Below, one piece after another: positions 51,531 through 57,960 of a DNA stretch of 64,000 bases (the stretch's first letter is position 1; the number at the start of each line of letters is the position of its first letter). Origin of the DNA: Aselliscus stoliczkanus. Taxonomy: Eukaryota; Chordata; Mammalia; Chiroptera; Hipposideridae. The position numbers were made by a program, and so were the translations under genes. The notes under the pieces are model-generated. The model made no database searches and was not told the DNA's origin. It saw only the letters and a program-made list of their open reading frames with translations. The stretch is taken from contig CM066735.1 in assembly GCA_033961575.1 (NCBI GenBank), positions 30,523,501-30,587,500 of the forward strand, given 5' to 3'.

Positions 51531-54500
51531 CAGAGACAGAGAGAGAGAGAGAGAGAGAGAAGGAAAAGGAGGGAGGGAGGAAGGAAGGAAGGAAGGAAGG
51601 AAATATCAGGAGGTGGGAAGTGCTATGAGGTGCAGGAGTGTGAGGAGATGACTGTACTGGACAGTGGAGTCAATCAGTCTGCGGAGCTGACACTGCAGCT
51701 GAGGCCCAAGTGACAGGAAGGTGCCAGCTGTGTGAGCACTTACAGAGGGGCAGGCAGTGCAAAGGTCCTACGGCCAGAATGAATTGGCAGAGTCCACAGG
51801 GAACTGCGGACCTTGAGGAAAGAGGTATAAGTTACAGTATTTCTCATCCTTGTTTTAATGTGGAACCACCACCCCCTTTTTTTTTAAAGATAGCATCTCA
51901 TTTGAACTACATAATTTAGAAAATACTTTAAGAAACTGTGCTAAAAATTGAGCATCAAGTTAAGGGGTTAGTATGTGAGGTCAGGGTTAGAAATGAAAAC
52001 AGAGTATCTGGAAAGGGGCGCACCAGGAAAGAAAAGTAATTTTAAGTTTCTGAGGCAAAGTTTTAGCAACTGGGTTTGTGTCCCTAATTTTGCGTTGGAG
52101 TTTAATGTAAAATGGCTGTGGTTTGCTCCCCAAAAATGGCACCTACTTTTGATAAATGAAGAGCAACAATTTGTTAGGAAATAAAAAGAGTTATCTGGTG
52201 ATCAAGAGACAATTTGCACAATTAAAAAATAAAATGCTTATTCAAAGTAAATTGTTACCCAAACCAGCAGGCTTCACTAAAAACTCCTACTCAGAAGCAA
52301 ACCTCAACCAGTAAACAATTCCTACAGGCCTCTCACATGAGATAGTTCAGTGTATACACACAGCCCAACTGTGCCGAAACATGACTGAGCTGTTTACTCG
52401 AGCTTCAACAGTAAGTCACTTACCATTTAAAAATCATACTCATGTGGTCAGGGGTAAAAACATCTCCAACATACACACAAGCATCTGGAAGGTAAGCCTT
52501 CCAGGTTCACTCGCCATCAAATCCCAGAAGGGTTTCTTTCCCTGGGCTACTGAATAATTCTGAGGCATCCTTCCCTTGATCTCCAGTTGTTGGTCAGTCC
52601 TGCCAGTGTATTTCAGAAAGTCAAACCCCCAGAGTAGAGCACTGATTTAAGAGGTCATGAGCCTGGTCTGGCAACCGAAGAGATTTTTTTTTTTTTTAAA
52701 CTACTAAAAGCCCTCTTATTCTCCTCTTCTCATATTCAGTGATAGCTAATGGTAACACGAGTCCACAAAATGCCAGAGTAAGCAAAATCAGCAACATGTT
52801 GGCATTTCGTTATCCCTCATATTCAAGAAGGTAGTATATGAATTAACGCGTAAACGGGTCCAAGATACGCAAACTGAGTTCTTCATGTGGCAACAGCCAA
52901 AGCTGTTACAAGGGCGTACCTTAAGCTTATACTTAAAGGAAAACAGGTAACTGTGTACTCCTATGAGTTCTCATTACCTTTTGGGTTCTGTAAAGAAGAA
53001 ACACAAACACACACGTGTGTGCACTACACCTACCCGTTTACCATCCAGGACTGAGCGGGTCTCATTCTGATCTCCTCCTGGGGCAGACATTGTCACAGAA
53101 TCATCACTGGTTACAACAGGCCCTGACACCTCCTACTAATCTGCTGGGAAATACTTGCCCAGGATTGGACAGGATCTTTATAAGCCCGATAAGAAGACCC
53201 TGAGACAGCCCCCTACCCCTTTGGGCCTCTGCCTCTAATGGGGAGTGACAAGGCCCCCACCTGCCTGTTTCCTGCAGGACAAGAGAAAGTCAGGAACGAT
53301 GACATAATGTCTGCGTAATCCAATGCAGCTTTTGTCTTTTCTATTAGCTACTATCTAACCACTGTCTTGACTTGAAAACTGTCTAATGCACATCTCAATC
53401 TGTTTACAAACTCTTCCTGAAGACTCAGCAATTTTGTTTTGTTGGTCTGCAGTTTTCTTTAATTAAGAAATATCAGACATCAGATTTATTAGAGATAAAC
53501 CTGGGCAGGACACCCCAGGCTAAGACATTAGATCTAATGAATACCCTCCTTGCTTAAGCTTATTCCAGAACCCTGGGAAATCCCTTCACCACTTGGTGCC
53601 TCTCACCTTGAATGCTGAATGATGACAGTGTCCCCACCTACCTGTTTCTTATAAATCAGGAAGAAAGAGAGGGACAATGAGATAATGTCTGCAAAGGGCT
53701 GAGTGGAATAAAAGCCTATGGAATAAAAGCTCTCATTAATACACCTCTGTAAAAGCTCTTATTGACACAGGCTTTTACTTTTGACAAACATTTCAAACCA
53801 AAGCCCTACTTCTATAAGAGGAGTAAGGAAGAGTATGAAACATTGTTGCACTGTGGCTATGAGGCACACCTTAATGAGAACAGATTCCAAGAATGTGAAC
53901 GTGAGCAAAACTCCAGTGCCCATCAGTGCCAGTCTAGGTCTCGGGGATGGATCTGATCTGGTTCACCTTGAGCTTGGTAACAGCCGCTCAGGGACTGCAG
54001 AGAGAACTGCTGCACTATCCCAGGTGGCATTCCCACAACCCTCTGGATTCCCACCATCTCTTCAGGCTGATTTACTGTGTAGAAGAAAAGAGGTACAGCA
54101 ATGGACACTGTAAAACTAACTACCAGCAATTGTGAGGTGTGTATATAGTACATTAATTTTACGAGTGCAAACAGATTTCTTTCCAAGGCATGTTCTCACT
54201 GCCTCCATCTGACAGATTTAGTCAACTTAACATTTGTATCTGTCAGCAGCTTTGAGGAGGGCGATATTTTCTCTGCTAGTGACCCCATAACCTTGGGGAG
54301 GAATGTAGCAGTTTGAAGAAAGAAAAGCACGAGAGGAACTGGATATGGAGAGAAGTTCCCCAAACTGCAGTCAACCGAAATGAACACTGTTGCTGGGAGG
54401 CTGGGAGAGACCCAGTCCTCTGTCCTGACTTGGTGGTTTATCACTGGCATCCATGGCCTTTGTTCCCTCCCTTGACCTCTGCTACCCAGACACCTGAGAA

Positions 54501-57500
54501 ACAGAATCTTATCTCTATACTATTTAGAAACTTAGTATATAACCAACCTATTATTCAACAAGGACAATGCTAAATATACACATAGACTAAAATAGCTAGC
54601 GTGCAGTTGACAATTAAGAAAACTGAGAAATCTGAAATTTATATTTAAGAATTTGGTAAAACAAGGCAGGCCAAAAAAAAAAAAAATCTCATGTATTTCT
54701 ACTTCACTGACTCATGTGTAATCAATCTATTTAGAGGAACCTGCCATATGGCAAAACTGTCTAATCTGAGAAATAATACATGTAAATGAAACTGAATTTT
54801 GCTGTCATAATGACCACAAGGTACCAATGAAATATAAATGAAAGTAATTTAAAAGATTCATTTGACAAGAGTTTGGCAGTTACTACAAGTTCAGGATCCC
54901 AATTAGTCATGGCAGCCCTTCATGAAAGGGACACTGAGTCTCTTGCAAATTATGTGGATGATTATGATGGATAAATAGCTACCTTGTTGTTTTTGATTCA
55001 GAATGCAAGGGAGGGATTCCACAATATGCCAGAGAAAAGAAATGTTTCCAAAGCTCCATGTATCAATCCAATACAATGAATTCTTCAAGTGTGTGATTTA
55101 GGAAAGGAAAATTCCTTGAAGACAAAGGGTAACCATATAACGATGTCTTATTAGGCTGACACAGAGCTAAAAATTCGCAGCCGGGTATTGCCACTTATCT
55201 TTGGTGTCACAGCACCTAACCATCTTTGGGGACAGTTTTCTATAGCCACAAAATAAGCACGGCTTCATTAATTTTTAAGAAATGGCAGGAGCTACTGGAG
55301 GGACTCTTTTGTGGTAACAATGATAAAATATTTTGACTCTATAAAATGAGTAACTGTGATAGATGCTGATAAGAAGCAATGCTTCTACTACTTGAAGTAA
55401 GCTCTTAAAATTGTTTACCTTAAGAGAATTTAAAAGACAAAGAATTAAACCACTGTTTCTACTTGGGATGATAAAAGGGAGGAACACCGAATGCCTCTTG
55501 ATAAACTAATCTTTGATCAAATTCTATATGAGGAATATTAGATTATTTATATGGTACTCATCTTCCTGGGAAGCAAGGTTTGGTACCATTTCATAGTAAG
55601 AGGACAAAAAGTGTCACACAACAAACTCCCACTTTTTGAATCTAACAGTTAGCTTCTTTGTAGCAAGATAAGGCTTCATTTCCTACCAGCCACATAAAAG
55701 CTCAAACAGGAAAGCAGGAGAGAAAGAGAGGATTTCTCAGGCCATCTGACTGCCTCAACTTTCAGTGGAAGCCGATTATCACCTCATTACTATAAAGACG
55801 CCCCCCTTTTGTTCGACTTATTTTTCATTTGACTGAACTTTTTCCAATGAAGGTTGAGAAGCCAGATTTCAAACTCAGATTCATGCAGTCAACATTTAGA
55901 AAGCGCCTAACAAAATGAGACATCGCTAACTGAATCTTCTTGATATACCTTGTCAAAGTCAAACATAGCAATAACCGGTGGCATTCGTGCATCCTAGAAG
56001 GGAACGAACGCTTTTTCATATGAATGAAATAACCTGAACTCGAAGGTCTTATTTCTATTCCTTCGTAGGGTTTCCTTCTTTTCTCTCTGAACAATATTGG
56101 GATTCTGGCAAACCCTGAAGAAGGATTTCAACAGGAAGAGTTGAGATATGGGAACTGACTTGGCCTCTGATAGCACGTACTTATTTCTGAACTCTTTAGT
56201 AAAATGAGTGTGTGAGAACTTTCACTCGTTTCACTCGTCAACGAGATGTGCCAAACACCTGTACGATGTTTCTTTTGCAGGCTTTACTGTACTTTTGTAG
56301 ATGTCATCTTATTTATCCTCACAGATTTTCCAGTTAAAGATTTCAGAGGGCTGCACAGCTTCATTGTGACAGAAGGAAAGACCGGTATTAGGTCATATGC
56401 AAATAGAGGAATAGAGGATCCACTGTCCTCTCCCTAGAGATCACAGGTGGCTGGGGACCAGCATTTCTTCACTAGATCGCATACGCCCTCACTTATTTGC
56501 ATGAACTACATAAATGTAAAGGCTTCCTAATATTTCAAAAACATTAAATGCATGCTTACTAACCAAGCCTCTCCACATCTATTGTAATACTGACCTGAAA
56601 TAGTAAGATACATAGTTTGGTGGTAAGAACATGGATTTGGAGTCAGACATGGATTCAAATCTTAGTTTGGTAGCTCTGTAATACATTGTTTGAATAGCGG
56701 AATCCTGAGTTGTAGATGAGGCAATCATACCGCTTAGAAATGTTATCAAATGAGAGAACATGCATGAGTTGCTTAGCATGATGCTCATTAAACAGTAGCT
56801 AAGGCCACTGTTATCAACATTATCAAGGGCACCACCTAGACTTTGGGTAGCTCCCAAGGAGACTCCTGTATTGTGTAACACGGGGGGGATAAAAAGCGTT
56901 GACCTTGGTAATGGCAAGGACGATGCAAGAGCGGGCTTGGCAAAGTTGCTGAGATACGCATTTAAACATTGGACAGCGGGAAGTATGATGGTACCCCTGG
57001 GCCGCAGGTTAATGGGCGCAGTTTTGTGGGTGTGTGTGGGAGGGGCAAGCGGGGGGGGGTGCTGCTGTCACTCACGCGGGGGTGACACCCTTGGGCAGGC
57101 CCAGCGCGTTGACCGCCACGGGCGGCGGCTGCGAGGGCAGCAGGGCGCTGAGGAAGGCGGCGGGCGTCTGGCTGTGGCCAAAGCGGGCGGCGGCGGCGGG
57201 CGAGGCCAGGGCCGGGCCGGGGAGAGGCGGCGGCGGCGGCGGCGGCAGCGGGAAGACATCGGGCACCGGGAAGGCCGCGGTGGGGCTGAAGACCGGGGGC
57301 GGCGGCGGCGGGGGTGACGGCGAGGACGGGGACCACGGCGCGTCCGCCTCGGCACCGAAGGGCTGCGCGAAGGGGGGCGCGGGCGAGCGGCCGAACTGCT
57401 TCGTGGTGGGGGACATGGGCGACGGCAGGCTGGAGGAGCTGGTGCTGGAGGCCGGCGTGCCGTGGCCGGACGCGGGGCCCAGGCTCTGCGCCGCGATGAA

Positions 57501-57735
57501 CTGCTTGGGGCGCGCGTAGTTGAAGGAGCCGGAGGGCTGCATGGCGGGCGCGGCGCGGGAGGCGAGCGCGCTCATGGGCTCCGGGGCGGCGGGCGGCGCG
57601 CAGGCGGCGGGCTCGGCCAAGGCGGGCGGTGAGGGGGGCGCGCTGCGCGGGGCGCGGGCCGCGGGGGCGGGCCGCGCGCCGGCCTCCTGCTCCAGGCGGA
57701 TCTGGTGCTGCAGCTGCTGGAGCTTCAGAGGGTCC
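15940..57735 (-). CDS. PALLD: Palladin, 3' half of gene (11 coding exons, 724 codons plus stop)
   Basis: Palladin is an actin-associated scaffold of stress fibres, focal adhesions and Z-discs. It bundles F-actin and recruits alpha-actinin, Ena/VASP proteins, profilin and SH3 proteins (family knowledge). Eleven exons on the minus strand have AG/GT borders, and their phases join into one open frame. Residue 1 is taken as the Asp of DPLKL, the first complete codon after a split one. The order is: proline-rich region (about 1-219), helical linker (221-298), acidic linker and Ig3 (about 299-440), RS-rich linker (about 440-475), Ig4 (about 475-567), Ig5 (about 575-667) and the tail ending VESEDL. 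The N-terminal half, with Ig1 and Ig2, is not in the window, so the gene continues beyond 64,000. No frameshift or internal stop is seen. Several isoforms from internal promoters are known for palladin; residue 54 (Met of MSALAS) is a possible start of a 671-residue form. The name is very secure. Confidence 0.97.
16113..17249. other. PALLD intron (last)
   Basis: Intronic, AT-rich; no repeat or regulatory site that I can name. Confidence 0.6.
17250..17383 (-). CDS. PALLD: PALLD exon, second half of Ig5
   Basis: A 134-bp exon completes the split Ser and encodes [20 protein letters not shown], then [20 protein letters not shown] and LDVY. The F-strand reads DAGWYTV with Val where I-set domains usually carry Cys. 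The acceptor is ttcccag and the donor gtgagt. Confidence 0.97.
17384..17893. other. PALLD intron within Ig5
   Basis: A 510-bp intron splitting Ig5; nothing else recognised. Confidence 0.6.
17894..18059 (-). CDS. PALLD: PALLD exon, first half of Ig5
   Basis: A 166-bp exon completes the split Ala and encodes [18 protein letters not shown], then [21 protein letters not shown] and a charged C'-strand region ending HSTDRV plus AG of a split Ser. The B-strand Cys and C-strand Trp are present. The acceptor is tttcttag and the donor gtgaga. Confidence 0.97.
19195..19325 (-). repeat. MIR fragment
   Basis: Contains the diverged MIR motif tggagaaatggagttgcaga ... ggacacagcttgtaggcgag, in antisense orientation. 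Confidence 0.45.
19761..20120. mobile_element. Non-autonomous mariner-like element, split by a SINE
   Basis: Left end gggtgccaaaaaactgtatg and right end (reverse complement) ggtgccaaaaaatgtataca form terminal inverted repeats of about 50-60 bp: acattttaagaaaag on the left against acattttacgaaagg on the right. The ends lie by TA dinucleotides (tatata on the left). Without the SINE at 19837-19965 and its duplication the element is only about 215 bp and has no transposase. Confidence 0.7.
19837..19965 (+). repeat. tRNA-headed SINE (type A) nested in a mariner-like element
   Basis: gggccggccgagtggtgcgg to gagggccagtgacactgccc plus an A/C tail. A 15-bp target duplication aaaattacgctgatg flanks it at 19822-19836 and 19966-19980, which fixes its edges. 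Confidence 0.92.
20275..20400 (+). repeat. MIR fragment
   Basis: Diverged MIR core: gattacctcatagggctgtt gtgaagaccaattgagaatg ... caggccctttgcaaacggag. Confidence 0.45.
21034..21241 (-). CDS. PALLD: PALLD exon, most of Ig4
   Basis: A 208-bp exon encodes 69 residues plus one base: [17 protein letters not shown]..., [33 protein letters not shown] and SLELVVA. The C-strand Trp, the DAGxYxC F-strand motif and the Cys that pairs with the previous exon are all present, so Ig4 is a complete I-set domain. The acceptor is gatttag and the donor gtgggc. Confidence 0.97.
21242..23466. other. PALLD intron within Ig4
   Basis: Phase-0 intron splitting Ig4. No clear repeat or gene recognised. Confidence 0.6.
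23467..23599 (-). CDS. PALLD: PALLD exon, [13 protein letters not shown] linker and start of Ig4
   Basis: A 133-bp exon completes the split Arg and encodes [20 protein letters not shown], then [23 protein letters not shown]. The second part is the A-B region of Ig4 and includes its B-strand Cys. It ends on a complete Lys codon. The acceptor is ttctaag and the donor gtaaga. Confidence 0.96.
23600..25142. other. PALLD intron in the RS-like linker
   Basis: Nothing recognised beyond AT-rich intronic sequence. Confidence 0.6.
25143..25237 (-). CDS. PALLD: PALLD exon, end of Ig3 and RS-like linker
   Basis: A 95-bp exon encodes [26 protein letters not shown] plus HPHGR, and ends with AG of a split Arg codon. 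The first dozen residues are the G-strand of Ig3. The remainder opens the Arg/Ser-rich linker to Ig4, a likely phosphorylation region by composition. The acceptor is tctgacag and the donor gtattt. Confidence 0.95.
25697..26974 (+). mobile_element. Mariner transposon, full-length but inactive
   Basis: Terminal inverted repeats: left ttgggttgtcggaaaagtca, right (reverse complement) gggttgtcggaaaagtcatg. TA dinucleotides lie at both edges, and the roughly 1.28-kb length is typical of mariner. Between them are remnants of a mariner transposase spread over three frames (open pieces at 25856-26080, 26151-26342, 26329-26547 and 26516-26737). The last holds the catalytic-domain signature [10 protein letters not shown] and [13 protein letters not shown]. 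Internal stops and frameshifts mean no intact transposase can be made. It lies sense-plus, opposite PALLD. Confidence 0.88.
27153..27265 (-). repeat. tRNA-headed SINE (type A)
   Basis: Antisense: poly-T then gagggcagtgtcactggccc and a right end ggcgccactcagccagca. An 11-bp target duplication ccaactgaaaa lies at 27142-27152 and 27266-27276. Confidence 0.9.
27973..28165. mobile_element. Probable old DNA-transposon fragment
   Basis: tacagtcatgcctccgtttg ... gctcatattgcaagacattg ... gtttgctcgtcctgtggaac resembles Tigger-type non-autonomous elements that I know from mammals. The family is uncertain. The MADE1-like element is inserted in it. Confidence 0.4.
28069..28121. mobile_element. MADE1/Hsmar1-like miniature element, deleted
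   Basis: Left arm ttaggttggtgcaaaagtaa, centre gcagtttttgccattac, and a shortened right arm gcaccagcctta, with TA on both sides. MADE1 is an 80-bp palindrome made of Hsmar1 ends. This copy is about 53 bp, lacking most of the inner right arm. Confidence 0.75.
28911..29027 (+). repeat. tRNA-headed SINE (type A)
   Basis: ctgggccggccgagtggcac to gagggccagtgacactgccc, with an A/C tail. Target duplication aaaactgggg lies at 28901-28910 and 29028-29037. Confidence 0.9.
29106..29305 (+). mobile_element. MER2/Tigger-like DNA transposon fragment
   Basis: acagtagttgcccttatccg, then ttccaagatccccagtgggt gcctgaaacc, and gagatgaacaacaataacta. It has the same organisation as the more complete copy at 34838, but the right part is missing. 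Confidence 0.7.
29330..29545 (+). repeat. MIR fragment
   Basis: MIR-like order: tctggagtcagtctgggttt, gctgagtgacttccagcagg, tttccttatccgtaaaatac, gaagattaaacgagttaata. Confidence 0.55.
31141..31317 (+). repeat. Inverted repeat, left arm (177 bp)
   Basis: Matches the reverse complement of 33593-33769 over 177 bases with nine differences, all transitions. The inner 31183-31307 stretch (125 bases) is identical. Homology stops sharply at both edges. It is not a repeat family I recognise, and no target duplication is seen. Confidence 0.9.
31874..32023 (-). repeat. tRNA-headed SINE (type B)
   Basis: Antisense: T-run, cctgccacctgttggcagtt ... accaactgagccactcggcc. Target duplication ccactttgtttttct lies at 31859-31873 and 32024-32038. 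Confidence 0.92.
33040..33290 (-). repeat. MIR element
   Basis: In plus order: tagcatttattgaaagcaca ttatgtcccagg, gaaacaggaacagagaggat, ctgaaggtcacacaggttgg, cttttaacccctgaactata. A near-complete antisense MIR. Confidence 0.75.
33593..33769 (-). repeat. Inverted repeat, right arm (177 bp)
   Basis: Reverse-complement partner of 31141-31317 (plus position x pairs with 64910 minus x). The arms are 2,275 bp apart and enclose a type-B SINE and a MIR. Confidence 0.9.
34838..35286 (+). mobile_element. MER2-like (TcMar-Tigger) DNA transposon
   Basis: The left end cagaagtccccgtctacctt atctg and right end cagataagaggggacttct are imperfect inverted repeats bounded by TA. The interior has acccccagtggatgcctgaa and gagatgaacaacaataacta. 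About 450 bp, non-coding. Confidence 0.75.
35721..36115 (-). repeat. Long composite SINE (second copy)
   Basis: Antisense: T-run, aaatcggggaaccggggaag, then gtagcctatggtagcccact gcagcagggg, then the type-A head gagggcagtgtcactggccc and right end ccacttggctggccc. Imperfect target duplication gatttcacttttttt / gatttaactttttttt. Confidence 0.85.
36202..36518 (-). mobile_element. Tigger-like DNA transposon next to a PALLD splice donor
   Basis: The right end ctgttcaagggtcaactgta and degenerate left end acaattgactctt are the inverted repeats. The interior (aatatttattgaaaacaacc, ttgttgaccagaaaccttac cgataac) matches Tigger-type elements of mammals. It ends about 35 bp from the donor of the exon at 36555. 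Confidence 0.75.
36555..36704 (-). CDS. PALLD: PALLD exon, second half of Ig3
   Basis: A 150-bp phase-0 exon encodes 50 residues, starting [19 protein letters not shown] and ending [14 protein letters not shown]. The C-strand Trp is present. The F-strand has NYTIMAAN with no Cys at the canonical position, so Ig3 lacks the standard intradomain disulfide pair, as I recall for the family. The acceptor is tttcacag and the donor gtaaag. A Tigger-like DNA transposon ends about 35 bp beyond the donor. Confidence 0.96.
38853..39025 (-). repeat. tRNA-headed SINE (type C, rhinolophoid-bat style)
   Basis: On the minus strand: ggggcagccggtttgttcag, ttgccagttcgatccccg, gggccactgagctgcgccct, ttggagctgatgggttctgg and a tail attccccaataaaa-like. 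Target duplication caaatttatttatttattt lies at 38834-38852 and 39026-39044. The resemblance to SINEs of horseshoe-bat-type genomes is from memory. Confidence 0.8.
39045..39155 (-). repeat. Diverged or rearranged type-B SINE, tandem with type C
   Basis: tagctgagtcatcctgccac ctgttgg, then a rearranged middle (aatccaacagggccagcaac cctgttggag), then tgagcaagctcttaaccaat tgaaccactcggctagcc. A third caaatttattt follows at 39156, so it reused the same target duplication. Confidence 0.8.
40215..40390 (+). repeat. MIR fragment
   Basis: MIR-like order: ttatgttcaagtcctggcca, ctctgaccttgggaaagttc attaacctc, gagtaacaatgatgacatca. Confidence 0.6.
40618..40839 (-). CDS. PALLD: PALLD exon, acidic linker and first half of Ig3
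   Basis: A 222-bp phase-0 exon encodes 74 residues. It begins [19 protein letters not shown], passes through an acidic linker ([20 protein letters not shown]), and enters Ig3 at [16 protein letters not shown], with the B-strand [14 protein letters not shown]. The KLKHYK cluster corresponds to the basic patch reported to bind F-actin in palladin Ig3 (family knowledge). The acceptor is ggtgcag and the donor gtaagc. An open frame running leftwards past the donor is intron read-through. Confidence 0.96.
40840..42978. other. PALLD intron between linker and Ig3 exons
   Basis: Contains a type-B SINE (41057-41195) and a MIR-tail-like scrap (caatgtctggcacaaagtat gtgctcaataaata at about 42808-42841). 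Otherwise unassigned. Confidence 0.55.
41057..41195 (+). repeat. tRNA-headed SINE (type B)
   Basis: Sense copy: gggccggccgaatggctcag ttggttaagagctc ... gctgccaacaggtggcagga tggctcagct plus an A-run. Target duplication aaaagaaaactcaga lies at 41042-41056 and 41196-41210. A 102-codon open frame across it is spurious. Confidence 0.93.
42979..43077 (-). CDS. PALLD: PALLD exon, [14 protein letters not shown]...EEETANQ
   Basis: A 99-bp phase-0 exon encodes 33 residues: a basic helical half ([17 protein letters not shown]) and an acidic half ([12 protein letters not shown]). The acceptor is atttag right of 43077 and the donor gtactg left of 42979. It continues the helical linker before Ig3. The donor sequence matches that of the adjacent downstream exon at 46066. 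Confidence 0.95.
43078..46065. other. PALLD intron between helical-linker exons
   Basis: A short CA run lies at about 45393-45411 and AT-rich microsatellite-like sequence at about 44590-44660. No gene or named repeat. Confidence 0.55.
46066..46201 (-). CDS. PALLD: PALLD exon, helical linker GFPKKAN...NNGQP
   Basis: This 136-bp exon completes the split Ala and encodes 45 residues: [19 protein letters not shown], then a charged helical stretch ([19 protein letters not shown]) ending NNGQP. The acceptor (gtcctgcag) lies just right of 46201 and the donor (gtactg) just left of 46066. It ends on a complete codon. The segment links the proline-rich region to Ig3 and looks helical or coiled-coil-like. 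Confidence 0.96.
46490..46760 (+). repeat. MIR fragment interrupted by a SINE
   Basis: ggtaatcagacctaggcttc aaatctggctctg, tggctttgggcaagcttaac on the left side, and catatgactgttaagaggat on the right of the SINE at 46604-46712. Confidence 0.5.
46604..46712 (+). repeat. tRNA-headed SINE (type A)
   Basis: ggggccggctgagtgacgcc ... gagggccagtgacactgccc plus an A/C tail. Near-identical flanks aaaacatataccg and aaaaccatataccg are the target duplication. Confidence 0.9.
47362..47525 (+). mobile_element. MER5A-like hAT-Charlie DNA transposon
   Basis: gcagcggtgctcagagggtg gtccctggaccagcag, cacccgggaacttggaaatg, gagtcagaagctctgggttg gggcccag, aagtttgagacac: the MER5A order with diverged inverted ends. 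Confidence 0.65.
47737..47854 (-). repeat. tRNA-headed SINE (type A)
   Basis: Antisense: (ttttg)n tail, agggcagtgtcactggccct and right end gcgccactcggcgggcac. Target duplication caaacttccttatt lies at 47723-47736 and 47855-47868. Confidence 0.92.
51035..51200 (+). repeat. MIR element
   Basis: gggctagttacctaacggct atctgcctcagtttccttct ctgtaaaatg ... gggcctggcatgtaag: a clear MIR core and 3' half. Confidence 0.72.
51456..51602. repeat. (GA)n / (GACA)n / (GGAA)n simple repeat
   Basis: A run of gagagagaca and gagagagaga units passes into aaggaaggaaggaagg. A 98-codon open frame over it is low-complexity noise. Confidence 0.95.
53180..53320 (+). repeat. Diverged repeat unit 1 (LTR-like?)
   Basis: ccacctgcctgtttcctgca ... 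gacataatgtctgc aligns with 53575-53695. The family is unknown to me. Confidence 0.5.
53575..53695 (+). repeat. Diverged repeat unit 2 (LTR-like?)
   Basis: ccacctacctgtttcttata ... gagataatgtctgc, followed by ctgagtggaataaaagc. Related to the unit about 390 bp to the left. Confidence 0.5.
56600..56800 (+). repeat. MIR fragment
   Basis: ggtggtaagaacatggattt ggagtcagacatggattcaa atctt ... agatgaggcaatcatacc ... ttagcatgatgctcattaaa. Confidence 0.6.
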
Positions 57736-57960
57736 CTGGGGAGACAGAGAGAGAGAGAGACACCTTCAGAGAGGGCGCTCTGGGGGCAGTGAGGGGGCGC
57801 TGTGCCCAAAGCCTCCCGCGCCCGCCAGCTCCACAGAGACCCGGCGCACGGGGGCCCAGGCCGCCGCCTGCCCGCAGTGTGTCGCCTGGGGCTCATTCTG
57901 CACAAAGCGCCCCGCTAGCTCGGTGCGCGCGGGCAGCCCCGCGCCTCATTCAAGTTTCAC
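57050..57960. promoter_or_regulatory. CpG/GC-rich block over the PALLD proline-rich exon
   Basis: This is by far the richest GC and CpG stretch in an otherwise AT-rich window (dense gcggcggcgg runs). It covers the 660-bp exon and about 200 bp of intron just upstream in the gene sense. Coding for Pro/Ala explains part of it, but the CpG richness runs past the exon into the intron, as a CpG island would. Internal promoters are known in palladin genes; whether this is one is inference. Confidence 0.5.
57076..57735 (-). CDS. PALLD: PALLD proline-rich exon (660 bp)
   Basis: This exon encodes DPLKLQQLQ..., an alpha-helical start followed by Ala/Pro-rich sequence, [10 protein letters not shown], a Ser-rich stretch ([11 protein letters not shown]), a run of seven prolines (about residues 138-148) and [10 protein letters not shown] (about 161-170). 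The last is an Ena/VASP EVH1-type and profilin-type ligand. It ends LGLPKGVTP plus two bases of a split Ala codon. The acceptor is ccccag at 57736-57741 and the donor gtgag at 57071-57075. The exon enters in phase with one leading base (G|GAC). Compared with the human protein as I remember it, residues 34-45 lack an FPPPP-type stretch and the Pro runs differ in length. The exon sits in the GC-richest block of the window, and many open frames on the opposite strand are compositional shadows. Confidence 0.96.

Larger units (their letters stand above)
46202..57075. other. PALLD intron upstream of the helical linker (10.9 kb)
   Basis: Holds SINEs (46604-46712, 47737-47854), a MER5A-like element, MIRs, a (GA)n tract and a pair of related repeat units at about 53.2 and 53.6 kb. 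47.9-50.6 kb and 53.8-56.5 kb are unassigned. Confidence 0.6.

Noticed and set aside
51456..51602. Regular short direct repeats, considered as a CRISPR-like array
   Set aside because: A simple GA-type microsatellite with no spacers, in a mammalian intron.
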